From assembly GCA_022606425.2 (NCBI GenBank), contig JAHDVF020001468.1, positions 1,426,001 to 1,490,000 on the forward strand: a DNA stretch of 64,000 bases, read 5' to 3'. How positions within the stretch are numbered: the first letter of the stretch is position 1; each line of letters begins with the position of its first letter. A program made the translations under genes and the position numbers. Positions 32,515 through 57,170 of this stretch are shown here, one piece after another. This stretch comes from Lepidostoma basale (taxonomy: Eukaryota; Arthropoda; Insecta; Trichoptera; Lepidostomatidae). Below the pieces are notes generated by a model. It saw nothing but the letters and a program-made list of their open reading frames with translations. It searched no databases and had not been told where the DNA came from.

Positions 32515-32760
32515 TTTCAAATCCTAGGGATTAGTTTGCAGCAAAGTCTTATAACTTTACTGGTTCTTGTGATGCCAATTGGCTCTTTAATGCAGTAGTT
32601 TCCTGTTACTTTCTACATTTTTACATACAACAGGTTATTTTAACCCAGTTACTGTATACATTTTTTTAGCTATTGATTGTCATGATATGTAGGTAGCTAG
32701 TCTATCTCCATTTTTAATGTCACGTGAATTCTACCAGTGTAAAGACAATGTAAAATGTAT
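32515..32760 (-). mobile_element. SINE, 3' two-thirds
   Basis: Complement of the SINE body and 3' end: ATCCTAGGGATTAGTTTGCA at 32521, CAACAGGTTATTTTAACCCA, then GTCACGTGAATTCTACCAG. The tRNA head is missing. Confidence 0.7.
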
Positions 32761-32769
32761 GTATGGTAT

Positions 32770-33384
32770 TATCAACAGAATATTGAATATTCTGTTGATT
32801 TATTAAACATTAACGTTTGTTTTACGCAAGAAAGTGAGACGCGAGAGAAACGTTTAAAAACCTCTGTCGTTAAAAGAGGTTTTTCTCCGCTATTCTAACC
32901 GTGAACTGAGAATTTATTCAGCTAAATATTCCAAGTCCCTAACTCCAGTTTCTCGGGTCCTATTAGCACCGTCAAGTGTTGTGTAAATACAATTTAAAGT
33001 TCTTTTATTTCGTTCTTATTTATATTTAAATTGACGAACAATTCAATTTTAATAGTTTTAAAATTCGAATAAAACTGTCTCAGAGGCGTTACTTTGTTTC
33101 TGGAGATCACGCTATCCAAGGAAGTGTGCTAAATACGTCTTTGAAAATTCTTCATCTCTTCGTTACAATGAACTCGATATTATTGGAATAATTCTGATAT
33201 AATCTGTTTAGCATTAAATATCTCTCTATTACATTTTAATTTAGTACTATTACATTTCGTATTTCTCAGAATTCATTTCTGACGTATTGTGAGTAAAATC
33301 CTTGAGCTCTAAAATCCACAATATGAAGAAAAGAGAAGAAAAGAGCAAGTAAAAGTACGATAAGGATTTATAAAGAATTACTTA
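32770..33384. other. AT-rich unassigned sequence
   Basis: No open frame or repeat end recognised. Confidence 0.4.
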
Positions 33385-33765
33385 AGACCAATAATAATAA
33401 AATATGGCGTTGAAGCAAGAGCAGACACAATCAGTACCAAACAAGTTTTGAGGATTTCCGAATAGAAGACACCGAGGATGATAGCAGGCAAGACACTAAG
33501 AGTTCTTGTTAGGAACACCAAAATAAGAGAGATATGTGAGGCTGAGGATATTATGAAGTGGAGTAGACAACAAAGGAGGGACTGAGACGGTCATGTCCAA
33601 AGAATGGACACCACCAGACTCCCCTATATTGCACTATATAATCAGCCTTACGGGACTCGTCCTCGTAAAATACTTCCTTAAAGATGGGAATCCACATAAC
33701 AAGATGAGAAACCCTCTGGAGAATTTACCACATAGGTCTACAGCATGGAAAAAGTAGAAAAATCT
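33385..33765 (+). mobile_element. LINE family C 3' end, decayed
   Basis: In changing frames: RPIIIKYGVEARADTI (C-terminal YG.E.W-like region), KWSRQQRRDXDGHVQRMDTT and RLPYIALYNQPYGTRPR. Ends like 34740 (CACATAGGTCTACAGCATGG). Confidence 0.65.
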
Positions 33766-34739
33766 GTATCAGTTTGAGTTTTTCTTGTTTTAAATTGATG
33801 CAGTCTACGGGTTTTCAGCATATGTCTCTACAACCTTTATTTCGAAGGCGTGCCAAGATTTCCTTACGATAAAACTTTTGTTTAATAAAAAGGTCTTACA
33901 AAGTTTGAAGTGTTTTTGTATCCATTTCTAGGATATTATTGTTCGCCTGTTCACGAGATAATTCTGAATGTCAATTAACGGAAACCTCGCCTCGCCCGCG
34001 CTGATGGATCCATGTCCCACCCGAATTTAATTAGATCTTGGCCGTATTGGCTGTGTGAAGACCCCGATGCAAATATCTTTGGTTGTATGATATTTTTATG
34101 AATTAAAATAACGTTTTTGAAATTTTTTTTCGACATATTTCATCAATAAATCATAAATGTATTTTTGTTTTAACATCTTGTAACTAAATGGTTATGGAAT
34201 TTTATCAAATTAAAATTGAATCAATAAATTTGAAGAGCTCAAAATTGTATTTTGACATGCAAAGGTTTAGCTCTTATGGCTATTCCTCTAATATCTGATA
34301 ACATTTTTATGTCTATTGTCGTTAATACTTTTAATGTAAACGGAAAAAGTTTTACGAACCCTCTGAAAAGAGATCGGTGAAAACTCGTTAATTTTTTTTA
34401 AATTCGGGTACGACGTAAAGCCAGCTTCATTTTTGTTTTTCATTCATAAAATCGTATTACGTTAAAGAAAACTTTTTTTTACAAACAATCGTAAATAACA
34501 AGCGTCACTTCGTGAAAATTTTCTTACTCGTCGACGTCTTTTCACATTAGTAAATAAATATTTTCGGGCGATGTGAACACTCGTCTATATATATGTATAT
34601 GTATTGTTTTAACTATTAACTTTGACTTAAAACAGTGTGTTCATGAAATCCCGGTAGGTTTTTACTGAAGTTATTCTGAAATGTATTCTTACAGTTTTTT
34701 TACGTGGATTTTAGGCGAAATTATCCCGTTTAAAGCAGT

Positions 34740-35040
34740 ACTTTCTCTTTTATTTTACTTCTTCCTTGTTGGAGACCTATGTGGTCTGTTCTCCAGAGTG
34801 TTGCTCCTCCTGTGAGGTAGACTCCCAGCTGTCCTTCCATCTTTTAGGAGGTCTTCCACGAGGACGAGTCCCATGAGGCTGATTATGTAGTGCGATATAG
34901 GGGGAGTCTGGTGGTGTCCATTCTTTGAAGATGACCGTACCAGTCCCTTTTTCGCGGTCTGCTCCATCTTATAATATCCTCAACCTCACATATATCTCTC
35001 TTATTCTGGTGTTCCTCAAGCGATCTCTCAGTGTCTTATT
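34740..35040 (-). mobile_element. LINE family C 3' end
   Basis: Minus strand, best frame: GRPPKRWKDSWESTSQE, then a stop near the complement of ACCACATAGGTCTCCAAC. Upstream: RNTRIREICEVEDI and RWSRPRKRDWYGHLQRMD-like text. Opposite orientation to 33385, about 1 kb away. Confidence 0.65.
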
Positions 35041-36004
35041 TTTATTATATTGTCGTGTTTTATTTTACGCATATGTTTTATTGAATTATAATATTTAAGA
35101 ATGTGTGTATTGAACGTTTGATACAAAAATAGATATTTAAATGTTCAAAGATGGTTTAAATGATTATTATATCACATTCTAAGATGATAAAAAAAACGGT
35201 TATAACTTTGGTAAAAGCAACACATAACTAACTAACTAGCACATAATACACGTTTTTAAAACTGATGGTTTGAAAATTTATTAAATAGAAACACACTTAT
35301 TCTCGTACAATAACAACTTTCAACTTAATAAATAAATCATTTAAAATTTAAAGGAAACTTCGAATACCTTGGCCAGACCTGGTTAGGAACTATCCTATAG
35401 AACTGTTTACAATAATAAAATAATAAAATTGAGTCTTCGATATGTACTGAGGGTTTAAAAATACTAATTAATACAACAATTACTTAAATGATAGGTCGAT
35501 AGACGTCTTTGAGTTACCAGAAGACGAATCTCAGAACATGCCATGAAATTGTGCTCAGCCAAAGCTCTCTTCTGATTATACTAAACATACCTGACATGGC
35601 ACCATCGCTGGTTTCATTACACCGTGCTCTTTGTAATTTATTTAGATACTTAAAAACTCCACTTTACGCTTAAAAACTGTGTATTTACTTTTTACACTAC
35701 CTATCCTACGAAACATTATAAATACTTTGTTATTATTATGTACGCGCTTGTACAAAAACACAGTTCATGCATATTTATAACCTTTTACTTGCGTAGATAT
35801 TTAAGCAAAAGCCTATTTTAATCATAAATTCAGTACCTCGATATCACATTATATTTTTTGCTCCAAATGACACGCGCATCTACTTGTTTTTAGATGCTGC
35901 GGAATAGAAAAAAATATTAAGATGGTGCGTTTCGTTTATGAAATGAGTTTATTACTTATTTTTCTTCTTTCTTTTATAGTCGATCCGAGGATCTATTTGT
36001 TACA
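35041..36004. other. unassigned, possibly old LINE debris
   Basis: 35370-35400 and 35510-35640 have LINE-like wording on the minus strand (LNKLQRARCNE, MAPCQ) but too decayed to assign. Confidence 0.3.
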
Positions 36005-36470
36005 CAGAGTCCAACATCAAAGTCCAACTGTCTCGTCACCTCTTTGCTGGTCTTCCGGGTTGGTGGCTACCCTCTGGCATGTTATTTGTTACCACGTATG
36101 AAAGAATGTTGGTGTCCATTCTATCGCGGTCGGTCGCGCCAGAATCGTCTCCTTTTCCTGTCTCATCTTACAATATCTTCTGTATTGCAGGTTTCATGTA
36201 TGACAGCGTTTCTAATTCTGTCCTTCAGCGCCTTTCCCAGAATAGTGCGTAATGTGAGATTTGGCCTTCTCCGCTGTCTTTGGTCACCCCCTTTTAGATT
36301 TTTCCAGTTTCTCCCAGTCCTCAACCATGCAGTCCGACCATATTTTTCTTGGTCTGCTTCTTGGTCTCTTTTCGCGTCTTTTTTATTTTTATTTTTGCCT
36401 AGGTCGTTGTTCATTGGGTATGTTATTATCTTTATTTTTATTTTTCCAGACAAAGTTCTTTAGGCTTCCA
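36005..36470 (-). mobile_element. LINE family C-like fragment
   Basis: Minus strand: KALKDRIRNAVIHETCNTED (the R N . . I . . . T region before GHVAR-like codons), then RKTSKEVTRQLDFDVG near 36040. Longest minus frame is 96 codons with a Lys-rich low-complexity start. Similar in architecture to 34740. Confidence 0.55.
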
Positions 36471-36526
36471 GATATAGCTGTTGATTTGTTGGTTTGCTGT
36501 ACTATATAAGTGAAAAATTATAAGTA

Positions 36527-37120
36527 CAGTAAAACCTCGATATTACGGACTAATTGGGGGCAGGGGTTGTCCTTTAAAGCCGTAAGTCCGTTATATAAAA
36601 ATAGGTTTGAAAGTATGAACACTGTATTTAGATGTAAATAAACAATACAAAACACAAACAATATTCTATTTATTATCTTCGGACTTATTTATTGTCTCGT
36701 AATCCTGCTATGAAAAAGGAATAAAGTTTTGTTTGCAGTTTTGAAGTTTGCTGCTTTTAAAGTTATAATCAACTCTCTAAAATTACGAAAATGCGTTTAA
36801 TATAGTTAAAATACGTTATCTGACGAATAGTCAATAAATGTTTTTAGATCGTCATGTGATCTTACCACTGATAACTTCATTTTTGGCAGTATTGTCTTCT
36901 TTTTCGCTATCTTCACTTCCATCCTCGCCACTATGTCTGAAATTCTAGTGCTAGACGTATGACGTGATTATCATGGCCGCTAAAAATTGGTTACATGCGG
37001 CGACACTTGAATTTAAGCATGTACTCGTATAATATTAACAGGACGTTTTTAATTTTTTTTACATTTGCGATTATATGCGAAGTTCGTTAAATAGAGGTCC
37101 GTTATATCGAGGTTTTACTG
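36527..37120. mobile_element. pogo/Tigger-like non-autonomous element
   Basis: 594 bp with TIR CAGTAAAACCTCGATATTAC at left and its near complement at right, flanked by TA (36525-36526, 37121-37122). This end sequence is typical of pogo/Tigger. The minus strand retains an acidic SGEDGSEDSEKEDN segment like the C-terminus of pogo-type transposases, so it is probably a deletion derivative. Confidence 0.8.
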
Positions 37121-37552
37121 TACTTGTATAATTGCACTAACGAGTTATTTTTCAAAAGAACAGATAATTATTATATTGAACGATCACTGATAATTACAAA
37201 AGCGAAATGTAACGCGACCTCGGTGTGTCATTTGTAGAACGTTCATACTCGTATCACTTACTATTTTGGCGTATTTTGGTGTATTCTGTCGCCGCAATTT
37301 CGGACGCGATTGTATACCGCTGTGATTCAAATTAAACAAATTTTTGGGGGTAGGATCCCACCCTCTTGCCGGCCAAAATTCTGATTAGAGGTGTCGGACC
37401 TCTAAATAAGCGGTCCGGATTCTATTGAAATTTGATTGGCTCAGGTAGTCAATTCACGGCGTATTTTAAATCTGACGTTGCGTACACATATTTATACTAT
37501 ACTAATAAATAAATGTTTGTGTTATATATCTGCATACTAAACATTTAAAACT

Positions 37553-38016
37553 AACCAACCATTATGCCTTCTCCCCGAAGTGGTAGGCTGATAGAATAGA
37601 TCGCCACACTGTTATTTCCTGACATACTACTCTCGTTTCCTCAACATTCATACGTCGTGTCATGCACCCACGTCGATTTCTTCGACTCCTCACGTGGCCC
37701 ACATTTAATATTTGATTGATTTGATGGTGCCAGGTTTTCCTCGGTCTTTCTCTATTTTTTGTACTAAACAATTGTATTCTATAAACTTTGTACTAAACAA
37801 TTGTATAACATTTGCCAAATGGAAATAACTAAGTGTTATATAATGTCCCCGTGGTTATTTAATCTATATATGGACAAGTGTATGAAAAGGCTGAGAGGGT
37901 TGGATGCACGTGCCAAAATGAGCAGAGTGTTAGTAAGCTATTTATTGTATGCGTATGACACTGTTCTACTTGCAAACAACAAGAATGAACTACAAGTATT
38001 CTTAACTGATTCTTAA
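37553..38016. mobile_element. two LINE family A pieces in head-to-head order
   Basis: 37553-37770 (minus) has RERPRKTWHHQINQILNVGH and the 3' hairpin region. 37801-38016 (plus) has SPWLFNLYMDKCMKRLRGLD and VSYLLYAYDTVLLANNKNEL (RT motif YADD changed to YAYD). The opposite orientations imply rearrangement or twin-primed insertion. Confidence 0.75.
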
Positions 38017-38254
38017 TATGATTAAATATGTAAATGAAAATTCTTATTGGATTCTAGATTAATACAAAAAAAGGAAATTATCGTTTTCATAAATAAAATT
38101 GAAAACTTTTTTTTAATTTGAAATTTTTGTATGTGAAATTTTAGAGTTGCCATATAATATGTAAAAAAAGAAGTCTTCAATATCGTTTACACTGATATTC
38201 GCATCGAAAGATTATGAAATAATATAAATACATTTTTTCATTTATTTCAGAAAT

Positions 38255-38420
38255 TGAGTGTTTTTGTGGTAAGGTTTCTCAAAGTCGCTGACATAGACAG
38301 ACCCGGTACCTATTTAATTTAAAATATGTATCAAACCTTTCCCCCGAATCACTTCATTTATAGTTAGCAGTCTGTTAATGTCAGCGACACTGGCTTTAAT
38401 AAAAACGAATTTAGAGAAAA
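38255..38420. mobile_element. decayed palindromic hammerhead-like element
   Basis: AGTCGCTGACATAGACAGAC and GTCTGTTAATGTCAGCGACA are opposed, matching the GCCAGCG/CTGTCGA region of the 5553 family. The GAAACC part is changed to GAGAAACC or lost. Confidence 0.45.
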
Positions 38421-38559
38421 AAATATATATTACATTTTTCAGTTCTGAAATAATTTCAATAATCCATAAATTAGCGAATTTTCAGCTGATGTTCGTTCTT
38501 TTTTAAGTACTACATTATATTGGTTAATACAATTTATTTTAAGTACTACATTATATTGA

Positions 38560-39000
38560 TTCTGTGTTTGGTAGCCAATCTATCGCCATTTTATTGTCAC
38601 GTGAATTCTACGCAAGACCAAAAACAGTGTGATAATTTTTATTATTTTTATTTATTATTTTGTTTATTATTTTGTTTAATCGCTCTTTATATCATGACAG
38701 CATGAGCCAAATCGATGTAAAGGGTATTATAGCTATCATAGTGATTCTCGTGACATATGATAGGTAGTTAAATCTATCGCCATTTTATTGTCACGTGAAT
38801 TCTACACCAGACCAAAGACAGTGTGACAATCACACTGCCCTCGCCGGGAATCGAACCCGAAACCTTCGGGGTGGCAATCAATGCACTTACCACTCGGCCA
38901 CGAAGGTCGTGAGAATCACACTGCCATCGCCAGAAATCAAACCCAGGACCTTTGATGTGAAAGTCATAACTCTTTCTACTCAGCCACGAAGGTCGTCAAT
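38560..39000 (-). mobile_element. cluster of SINE copies
   Basis: Three partial copies in a row. 38565-38635 has body only. 38740-38908 has body plus head with GGGAATCGAACCCGAAACCT. 38909-38997 has a second head (AGAAATCAAACCCAGGACCT, then ACTCAGCCACGAAGGTCGTC). The repeated heads suggest insertion of one copy into or beside another. Confidence 0.72.
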
Positions 39001-39079
39001 TTCTTTTGTCATTGTATATTTTCATTCGTTATATATTTTATTCACAATTCGATTTTTTATATATATTGATTTGACTAAT

Positions 39080-39605
39080 CATCATCATCCTAAGCTCGAC
39101 AGCCCTGGGTGGGCCTTGGCTGAATCCAGGAGCTTCCTCCATTCTTGTCTGTTTGATGCCCTTATTCTCCAATTTCTCACTTGCAACACCGATGCATCCG
39201 TGTTGACACTGTCCATCCATCGCATTTTGGGCCTTCCTGGTCTTCTACGTCCCTGTGGTACTGAGAGCGTGAGGCGTTTTGTAGGGTTGTCGTCGTCCAT
39301 TCTGATTATGTGACCAGCCCACCTCAAGCGCCCTACTTTGATGGATCTGATCACATCGGGCTCTTTATAGATATCATATAGCTCTGGGTTATATCGACGA
39401 CGCCAACCATTGTGGTCTCTCACTGGGCCATATATTGTCCTAAGAACCCTTCTTTCAAATGCTGCGATGGACCTTTCAGTGTGTTTTGTCATCACCCAGG
39501 TTTCAGAGGCATATGTGAGGACTGGTTTGATCAGGGTCTTGTACAATAGTGTTTTTGTGGTTCTTCGCAGTAATTTGGATCTTAACTGTTTTTGGAGAGC
39601 GTAGT
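39080..39605 (-). mobile_element. LINE family B 3' end, 153-codon open frame
   Basis: Minus strand: MYKTLIKPVLTYASETWVMT, ERSIAAFERRVLRTIYGPVR, RRRYNPELYDIYKEPDVIRS, VGRLRWAGHIIRMDDDNPTK and GRRRPGRPKMRWMDSVNTDA, ending KAHPGLSSLG. GAT-type tail at 39079-39088. Intact to the 5' truncation, so a recent copy. Confidence 0.85.
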
Positions 39606-39929
39606 AACATCGTCATTGATTTGATTTGACTAATACTGATCAAATCATTGATTTGACTAATACTGTATTGTAACCAAAACAAAAACGTTTGTTGAAAAAC
39701 GAAATTGAACTGAAAACAATTGGTATTATGTTTACTGTATGGACATTACATTAATTGTCGCCATTTCTATTGTTTCAGAACCGTGCAATATTTCCTGATA
39801 ACATACACCTTGACGGAAGCAGGTATGCAGCCAATCTAGTTCACTATTTAAATGTTTCTGCTTGAATATTGTTCTCGAATATAAAACCATTTATGACCGC
39901 AACTATGATATAATATTAGCAAGCCAATC

Positions 39930-40400
39930 CCCTATGTATGGAAGTGAAGCTTGGAGCTGGCAAAAAATAATGAAAGTAGGATAAATGCCGTAGAAATGAG
40001 ATCACTGAGAAGAATGTGCAGGAGTAGGATATATGATAGAATACCGAACGACGAAATAAGGAAGAAATAAAAGGCATGATTGCATCATCAGTAAAATTAA
40101 AAAAGGATCCCTCAGATGATTTGGTCATATGGAACGAATGGACTAGAAAAGAATTGTTAAAACGTTGTATACAAGCAGTGTGAGTGGAAGAAGAAGTCTT
40201 GGAAGACCAAGGAAAGCATGGCATGACCAAATCAATCAAATACTGAAAGACGGCCCCATTCAAAGTCGGACGTGCATGTTACGATGTATGAATGTGGAGG
40301 AAGCATAAGAGGTATGTCAGGACAGAACGGTATAGCGGTCCATCCTCTCTGCCTACCCCTCCGGTGAAACGGTGTGATGGTTAGTTAGTTAGTCAAAGTT
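39930..40400 (+). mobile_element. LINE family A 3' end
   Basis: Codes, with frameshifts, for PMYGSEAWSWQK, NAVEMRSLRRMCRS, FGHMERMD and GRPRKAWHDQINQILKDG. Ends CTACCCCTCCGGTGAAACGG, TGTGATGG and (TTAG)3. A subfamily shared with 21490 and 52150: all have TATACAAG after VKKL/VKT. Confidence 0.78.
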
Positions 40401-40644
40401 CTACATGACGTTTCAACAAATAATTTTATTTTCTTGGACACTTTTTTGTATAATACTTTTCACAAACATGTTTCTGACTGCACATGCCCTTCTTATCTGT
40501 AAAATTAAAAAAAAATGTTTAAAATTATTTTATTATGTAATTTCAATTTAGTGTTTCTTTGAATCGCATAATTTTGGCTTTCAGTTATATTACTAAATAT
40601 TTAATTTTGGAATATATTTTTTTAATTTTAAATTAATGAAGATA

Positions 40645-40830
40645 GCGTTGTATAGAAAGTATATATTAACGATGTAAACGGAACAAGAAATAGAGAAACA
40701 CCATGAAAAACGTAGCACTATCAAATCAATCAAAAAATAAATGTCGGCCACGTGAGGAGTCAGAGAAATCGACGAGCGTGCATGACATGATGTTTGAATG
40801 TTGAGGAAGCGATAGAAGTATTTTCTATTT
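40645..40830 (+). mobile_element. LINE family A 3' fragment
   Basis: Codes for YINDVNGTRNRET and, out of frame, [19 protein letters not shown] (degraded). Loses similarity at 40825, before the usual 3' end. Confidence 0.65.
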
Positions 40831-41117
40831 CCTTTTTTTTTTTATTTACCCTTTTTACTTTTATTTCTATAGTATTAATATTACTTTCATTCTTCACTTT
40901 TTTTACTACAAATTAAATCTTCAATTTTAAATTAAGGGCTTTTTTTTTCCTTCTGAACCTTTGAAACTATAGTGGAATTATGGAGATTCATATTATAATT
41001 ATTGTACTGATGATGAAGTATGTATTATTTTTGATGCCACAGTGTTGATCTGCGGTGGTGGCGGACGGTGCGGGGGCGGGTGGGGGCGCGGGGGCGGCGC
41101 CCTCGGGCAGCCCAGAC

Positions 41118-52752
<11,635 letters not shown>

Positions 52753-54195
52753 GGACGCTCTGCAAGTGTTGGCGAGCCCGCCCGAGTTACCCACGCCGAG
52801 GAGCATCAGACGCATCCACCACCTACACTACACTAAAGACACGGAAGTCTATACGCTAATTCCTGGAACTCACATTGGAGCAATGTCAAAATGACTTAAC
52901 TTTCTTTCAGCGTTTGGTGCTTAGTTCGGAATTAGCTTCAAACTATTTTCACTGAAAAAAAAAACTTGTCAATTCTTTTTTCTGTAAAACTTTTTGTGTT
53001 TTTTTTATTATCACTCTGTATAAAAATTTTCTATTGGAATGAACAGATAAATGTTTTGTACCATTTTTTATTCCGTATACTTCTCTTGTGATATGGTAGA
53101 ATGTTAAGACTTTTTATATCTTATCATGATTGACAGTTCATCTTTCCATTTGAAGAACTCGTTTCGTCGGTGCATTGTGAAATTCTAATAATTCTACGTG
53201 TTTCATCATTTATATTATCGTAGTTAATTGTTGTCCATATTGGATCGAGATTTATATTTCCTTTTAATAATTTTAGCGGACACACATTTCATTCGCACAA
53301 ATACGCATTTCACACCACCTTAGGGAGAATTAATATTTATAATATAACAGACGTGATTTCATGGATTCAAAATATAGAGAATACTGCGTTTTATATGGAT
53401 ATTGCCCAATCAATGTATTTTCTTTGTATGTAAAATGTTCACGTAAGTTGTATTGTTTTCATATAAACTCGTTCATGTATTCATCCAAAATGTTAATGTA
53501 GCTTAGATGGTAAATTAGTCTTTAAAAGTCAGTGGAGGTGAGGTGAGGTAGTCAGGGGTTACAATACGTGCATGGCAGTGTAATTGATTTGATCATATAT
53601 TTGCTATTGATTTACTAGGTAACTCGCTGTCGAGTAGTAGAGAGTCGTATACTTATCATAATCAGATAGTTTATTCTTTGTTTTACGGAAGTTCACTAAC
53701 CCAAAGTATATATGATACTACATTATAGAGAGCTGAATTCTGCGCGGAGTGAGCGCCCGAGCAAAACTAACCGGAAGGGGTCCGCTTATACATATGTATA
53801 TTTAGGTCGAGTACAATCTAAAGCATATTTATATTTTTTTATATTTGTGATGCTCATGATATTTTATTGTTAAACATTTAGCACAATTTTGTATAAAGTA
53901 AAGCTGCGCAAATTTACAAGTGGCGCCTGTCTGCCTATAGACTACATAATATATTTAATGAAGGGTACCTTTTAACTCAGAGGAAATGAAAACGTCCTTT
54001 GTAAACTGTTCTATTTGGTCTAATATTTATATTGATTATATATTTTATGCACAAACCTATAAATTTTAGCGGATTATATTTAGCCTATGTGTATTATCGG
54101 TGGTTAATGATGTCGTGTGAAACATAATATATGGGCGGAGGAGTACAGAACGTAAAGTATAATGTGTAAATATACTTACTCGTAAATAAATAAAG
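52753..54195 (+). other. probable 3' UTR of beta-arrestin
   Basis: About 1.4 kb after the stop codon with no coding signal and no recognised transposon, unlike nearly all other non-exonic stretches here. Overlapping AATAAA signals occur at 54185-54194 and another at 54571. The true end is not determinable from sequence alone. Confidence 0.5.
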
Positions 54196-54899
54196 CTAGT
54201 ACTGTTAGTACCGTCGCTAAATATATGTCTTCACTTCAGGGTTCCATTGGAGGATGGCTATAGCTAACTTGTTAACCTAACCTCATAGTAAATGCCAAAG
54301 TGCAGGGTCAGGCCTGTATATATATGTTATGCTTGTCTGTCTGCTGTTAAATGCTGTATCAGAGACTATGTTTTCTTTTTACTGTTGAATTTTATTTTGG
54401 CATTCCATTGTTAATTTGTACCACTATACATATATGTATAAACATTATGTTCAACACTATTATTTATCTCAGAATTTCAATTGTTTTATTCTTAGTTTAT
54501 ATTATTATTTTTGTTTTAAATTAATTGTATTTTAAAACTGGTTTCCAAAATCATTAACATTTTCAATCATAATAAACATGTTTTCCAACAACCGATTTGT
54601 TTTATTAATTTTCATATTGTCACTGGATATTAAACATAATTGATTTACATATATATTCAAAGACTCCCAGAAATTAATTTTTCGACTTCTTAGTAATCTG
54701 AAATTGTATGGTTTTATAACATCTAGAAATGTATAGTTCAAAATCTTTAATTTTCAATCTTACCCGATTTGAAATAATTTTTCACTGCAACCTTTAAATA
54801 AAAACATCTAAAGATAACAGTGTTAAAGTTTATATTCCAATAGGCCAATCAAGACCAATAAAATAAATAATTTAGTAAATAAGAATAAAAAATACATTC

Positions 54900-55842
54900 A
54901 TAAATAAATTTGGTATGTATCATTTCACATCTTCAATGCCTACACAGGTGAAGATAAACTCAACATGCCTGCCCAGGTTTCAAGAAGACATCAATTCTGC
55001 AGGACATCAAGACATTTTAACCATTCTCTTCTTCACAATCACACTAGTCTCCAGTCCCGTTGTTTGTTACGTATCCAGGTCCCCTGTACAATAAACGACT
55101 TTCAGAAACACATTCACAGATTCAGTACATCACATTCACATATTCACACCCTGAAATATCAAATTGGAAGGTTTAGAATTATGCTACATTTTGCCATTAT
55201 TCTAATGAAGAACCTTGACGGTAAATGGTAACAGCATAATATCTTAAACTAAACATTCTGGGTTGAAATCCTGATTATGGTAATTGGATTATTTTCATTA
55301 AATAATTTAGTGAATGGTTTAAGACATTGGCTTACCTGAAAAAATAAAAATTCTTATTTTGTATAAACGCAGGTTGCCCGATCCAGCTGTCAGATAAACC
55401 GATGGGTTAATACATTAGTTTCCATAGTGGGTGGTACCGTTCACCAGGGGGGGTGAAGCCTTCTGGAGGGAGATAGTGAATCGAATATTGAACAAGGAAA
55501 ACTGTCATGGGACGGACTTACAAAATGTATATATTGCAAAATGGTTGGTCTGAATAAGTTTAGGAACCATGGCTTAATAGGTAAGTGGTAACAACAAAAT
55601 ATCTGGAACCAAATAATTGTGCTGGTATTTAAATATAAAGGTGTTTATGCATATTTTGTAGGTAGATATAAAGAGGTAACAAACATGATAAACATTCCAT
55701 CATGCTTTTTCAATGTGCTAAACATTAGAACATAGATAAGAGTATCGAGATTTAATTTTTTTTTTTTCACACATGTATAAATATAGCTATGGTCAATTTA
55801 AATTCTTATAATTAATATTTTTAATCGAAATTTCTTGGTAGA
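54900..55842. other. intergenic sequence between the two genes
   Basis: Between the arrestin 3' UTR and the LINE H copy. 54950-55250 has a short open frame without features. Nothing recognisable. Confidence 0.4.
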
Positions 55843-55970
55843 AGTTCATTTTAAATAATGAAAACAATAAAAAATTTGATACAAAATTTCTTTATTCTTG
55901 TATATTAAGTGTGCTTCCACTTGTGTGTAACGTTGACCGGTTTCGGCAGCTTGCTGCCATCTCTGGGCCA
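55843..55970 (-). mobile_element. half copy of the 15440 family
   Basis: Minus strand: CCAGAGATGGCAGCAAGC, CTGCC, GAA, ACCGGTC. The motif has lost one core base. It abuts the LINE family H 3' end at about 55960. A more decayed relative is at 57117-57170 (CAGAAGATGCCGAAATTGG on the plus strand). Confidence 0.45.
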
Positions 55971-56745
55971 TTTCCCGTCATTTGGGGTCGGCTCTCACGA
56001 TCCGGGGTCATCTGGCTGTCACGTCCCAGCGCCTTCAGGTCATTCCTAACTGTGGACATCCACGTTGTAGGAGGCCGACCTGGTCCCCTCCTTCCATCTT
56101 TCAGTTGCAGGGCCTTGTGAGCGATGTATTCTTTGTCCCTCCTGCTCACATGGCCGTACCACCGCAGATGACGTTCCCCTAGCCTTTTCCGTTATGGGAG
56201 CGACTTTTAGGCTACCTCTGATCTGCTCATTTCTAGCTTTATTCAACATCGTAACCCCGACGACCCACCACAGCATCTTCACTTCTGCTACGTGTAGCCT
56301 CTGTTCTTTGATCCGTAGAGCATAGCAGGTCTTACGGCAGTTCGGCACACCTTTCCTTTTATTTGCAGGGGTACTTTGCGATAGCAAAGTTATCCTGAAA
56401 GGGCACATCATAAGCCATCCTAAGTTTATTCTATGCTCTACGTCATTTTCAATCGTGCCATCATTGGTAAGAACATAGCCGAGATATCTGAAGTGGTCCA
56501 CCTTTTTTAATGGGATGCCTTCCAGGTAGATGCTCACTGGTTAGGTCCTGGCTCGTGAGAAACTGCAAATTACATGCTCCGTTTTGGTTCTGTTGATTTA
56601 AAGCCCATTTTTTTCTAGACACATTTGGCATTGCTCTAGTAAGTTAAGCAGTTCCGCGCTGGATTCGCTTATCAGGACTACGTCGTCCGCGGATAGCACA
56701 TTCCATGGGACTGGCTTTTGGATACCGGCTGTGAGGTGGTAAATT
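55900..56745 (-). mobile_element. LINE family H 3' part with RT remnant
   Basis: Minus strand: LSADDVVLISES (RT ADD motif) near 56690, KVDHFRYLGYVLTNDGTIEN, VAEVKMLWWVVGVTMLNKAR, RGSLKVAPITEK and then, frame-shifted, MSRRDKEYIAHKALQLKDGR and GRPPTTWMSTVRNDLKALGR. Same architecture as 30200-30505. Its 3' end runs into a foldback half at 55843-55970. Confidence 0.75.
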
Positions 56746-57170
56746 AAGGATTTAAAAATAAGTTAAATAAACTAAGTACTCTTTTTACGCATATGCTTGA
56801 AGAAAATAAATACCAGACTGGTTGAATACAATTTATTTGTAAATTTCTAAAACTCAAATTTGGGCATGATTTCTCAATCATTATAATATGAACTATGTTT
56901 AAATTTCTAAGAAAAGGACCAAGGAACTAAATCACCTGAGAAGTTAAACATTAAAACAGTTAGTATTGTTTATCCATGATAGTATTTGTATTTATAACAA
57001 ATTAATAAATATTTTAGAATTTAAAAATGTATACAAATTACAATAAAAGACTTAACAATACAATAATGAAAATAAAAAGATTTATTAAAAATTCATTTAT
57101 GATATACATATTTAGATTATGGTTTCAGCAGCTCGGAGCCACCAGAAGATGCCGAAATTGGTTGAAGCCA

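Noticed and set aside
37201..37450. Possible promoter or CpG region near 37260-37330
   Set aside because: No motif, repeat end or coding evidence beyond a few CpG.
1..41042. Search for additional host exons upstream of arrestin
   Set aside because: No GC-richer exon with splice sites and recognisable protein similarity was found; all longer frames trace to LINEs or short chance frames.
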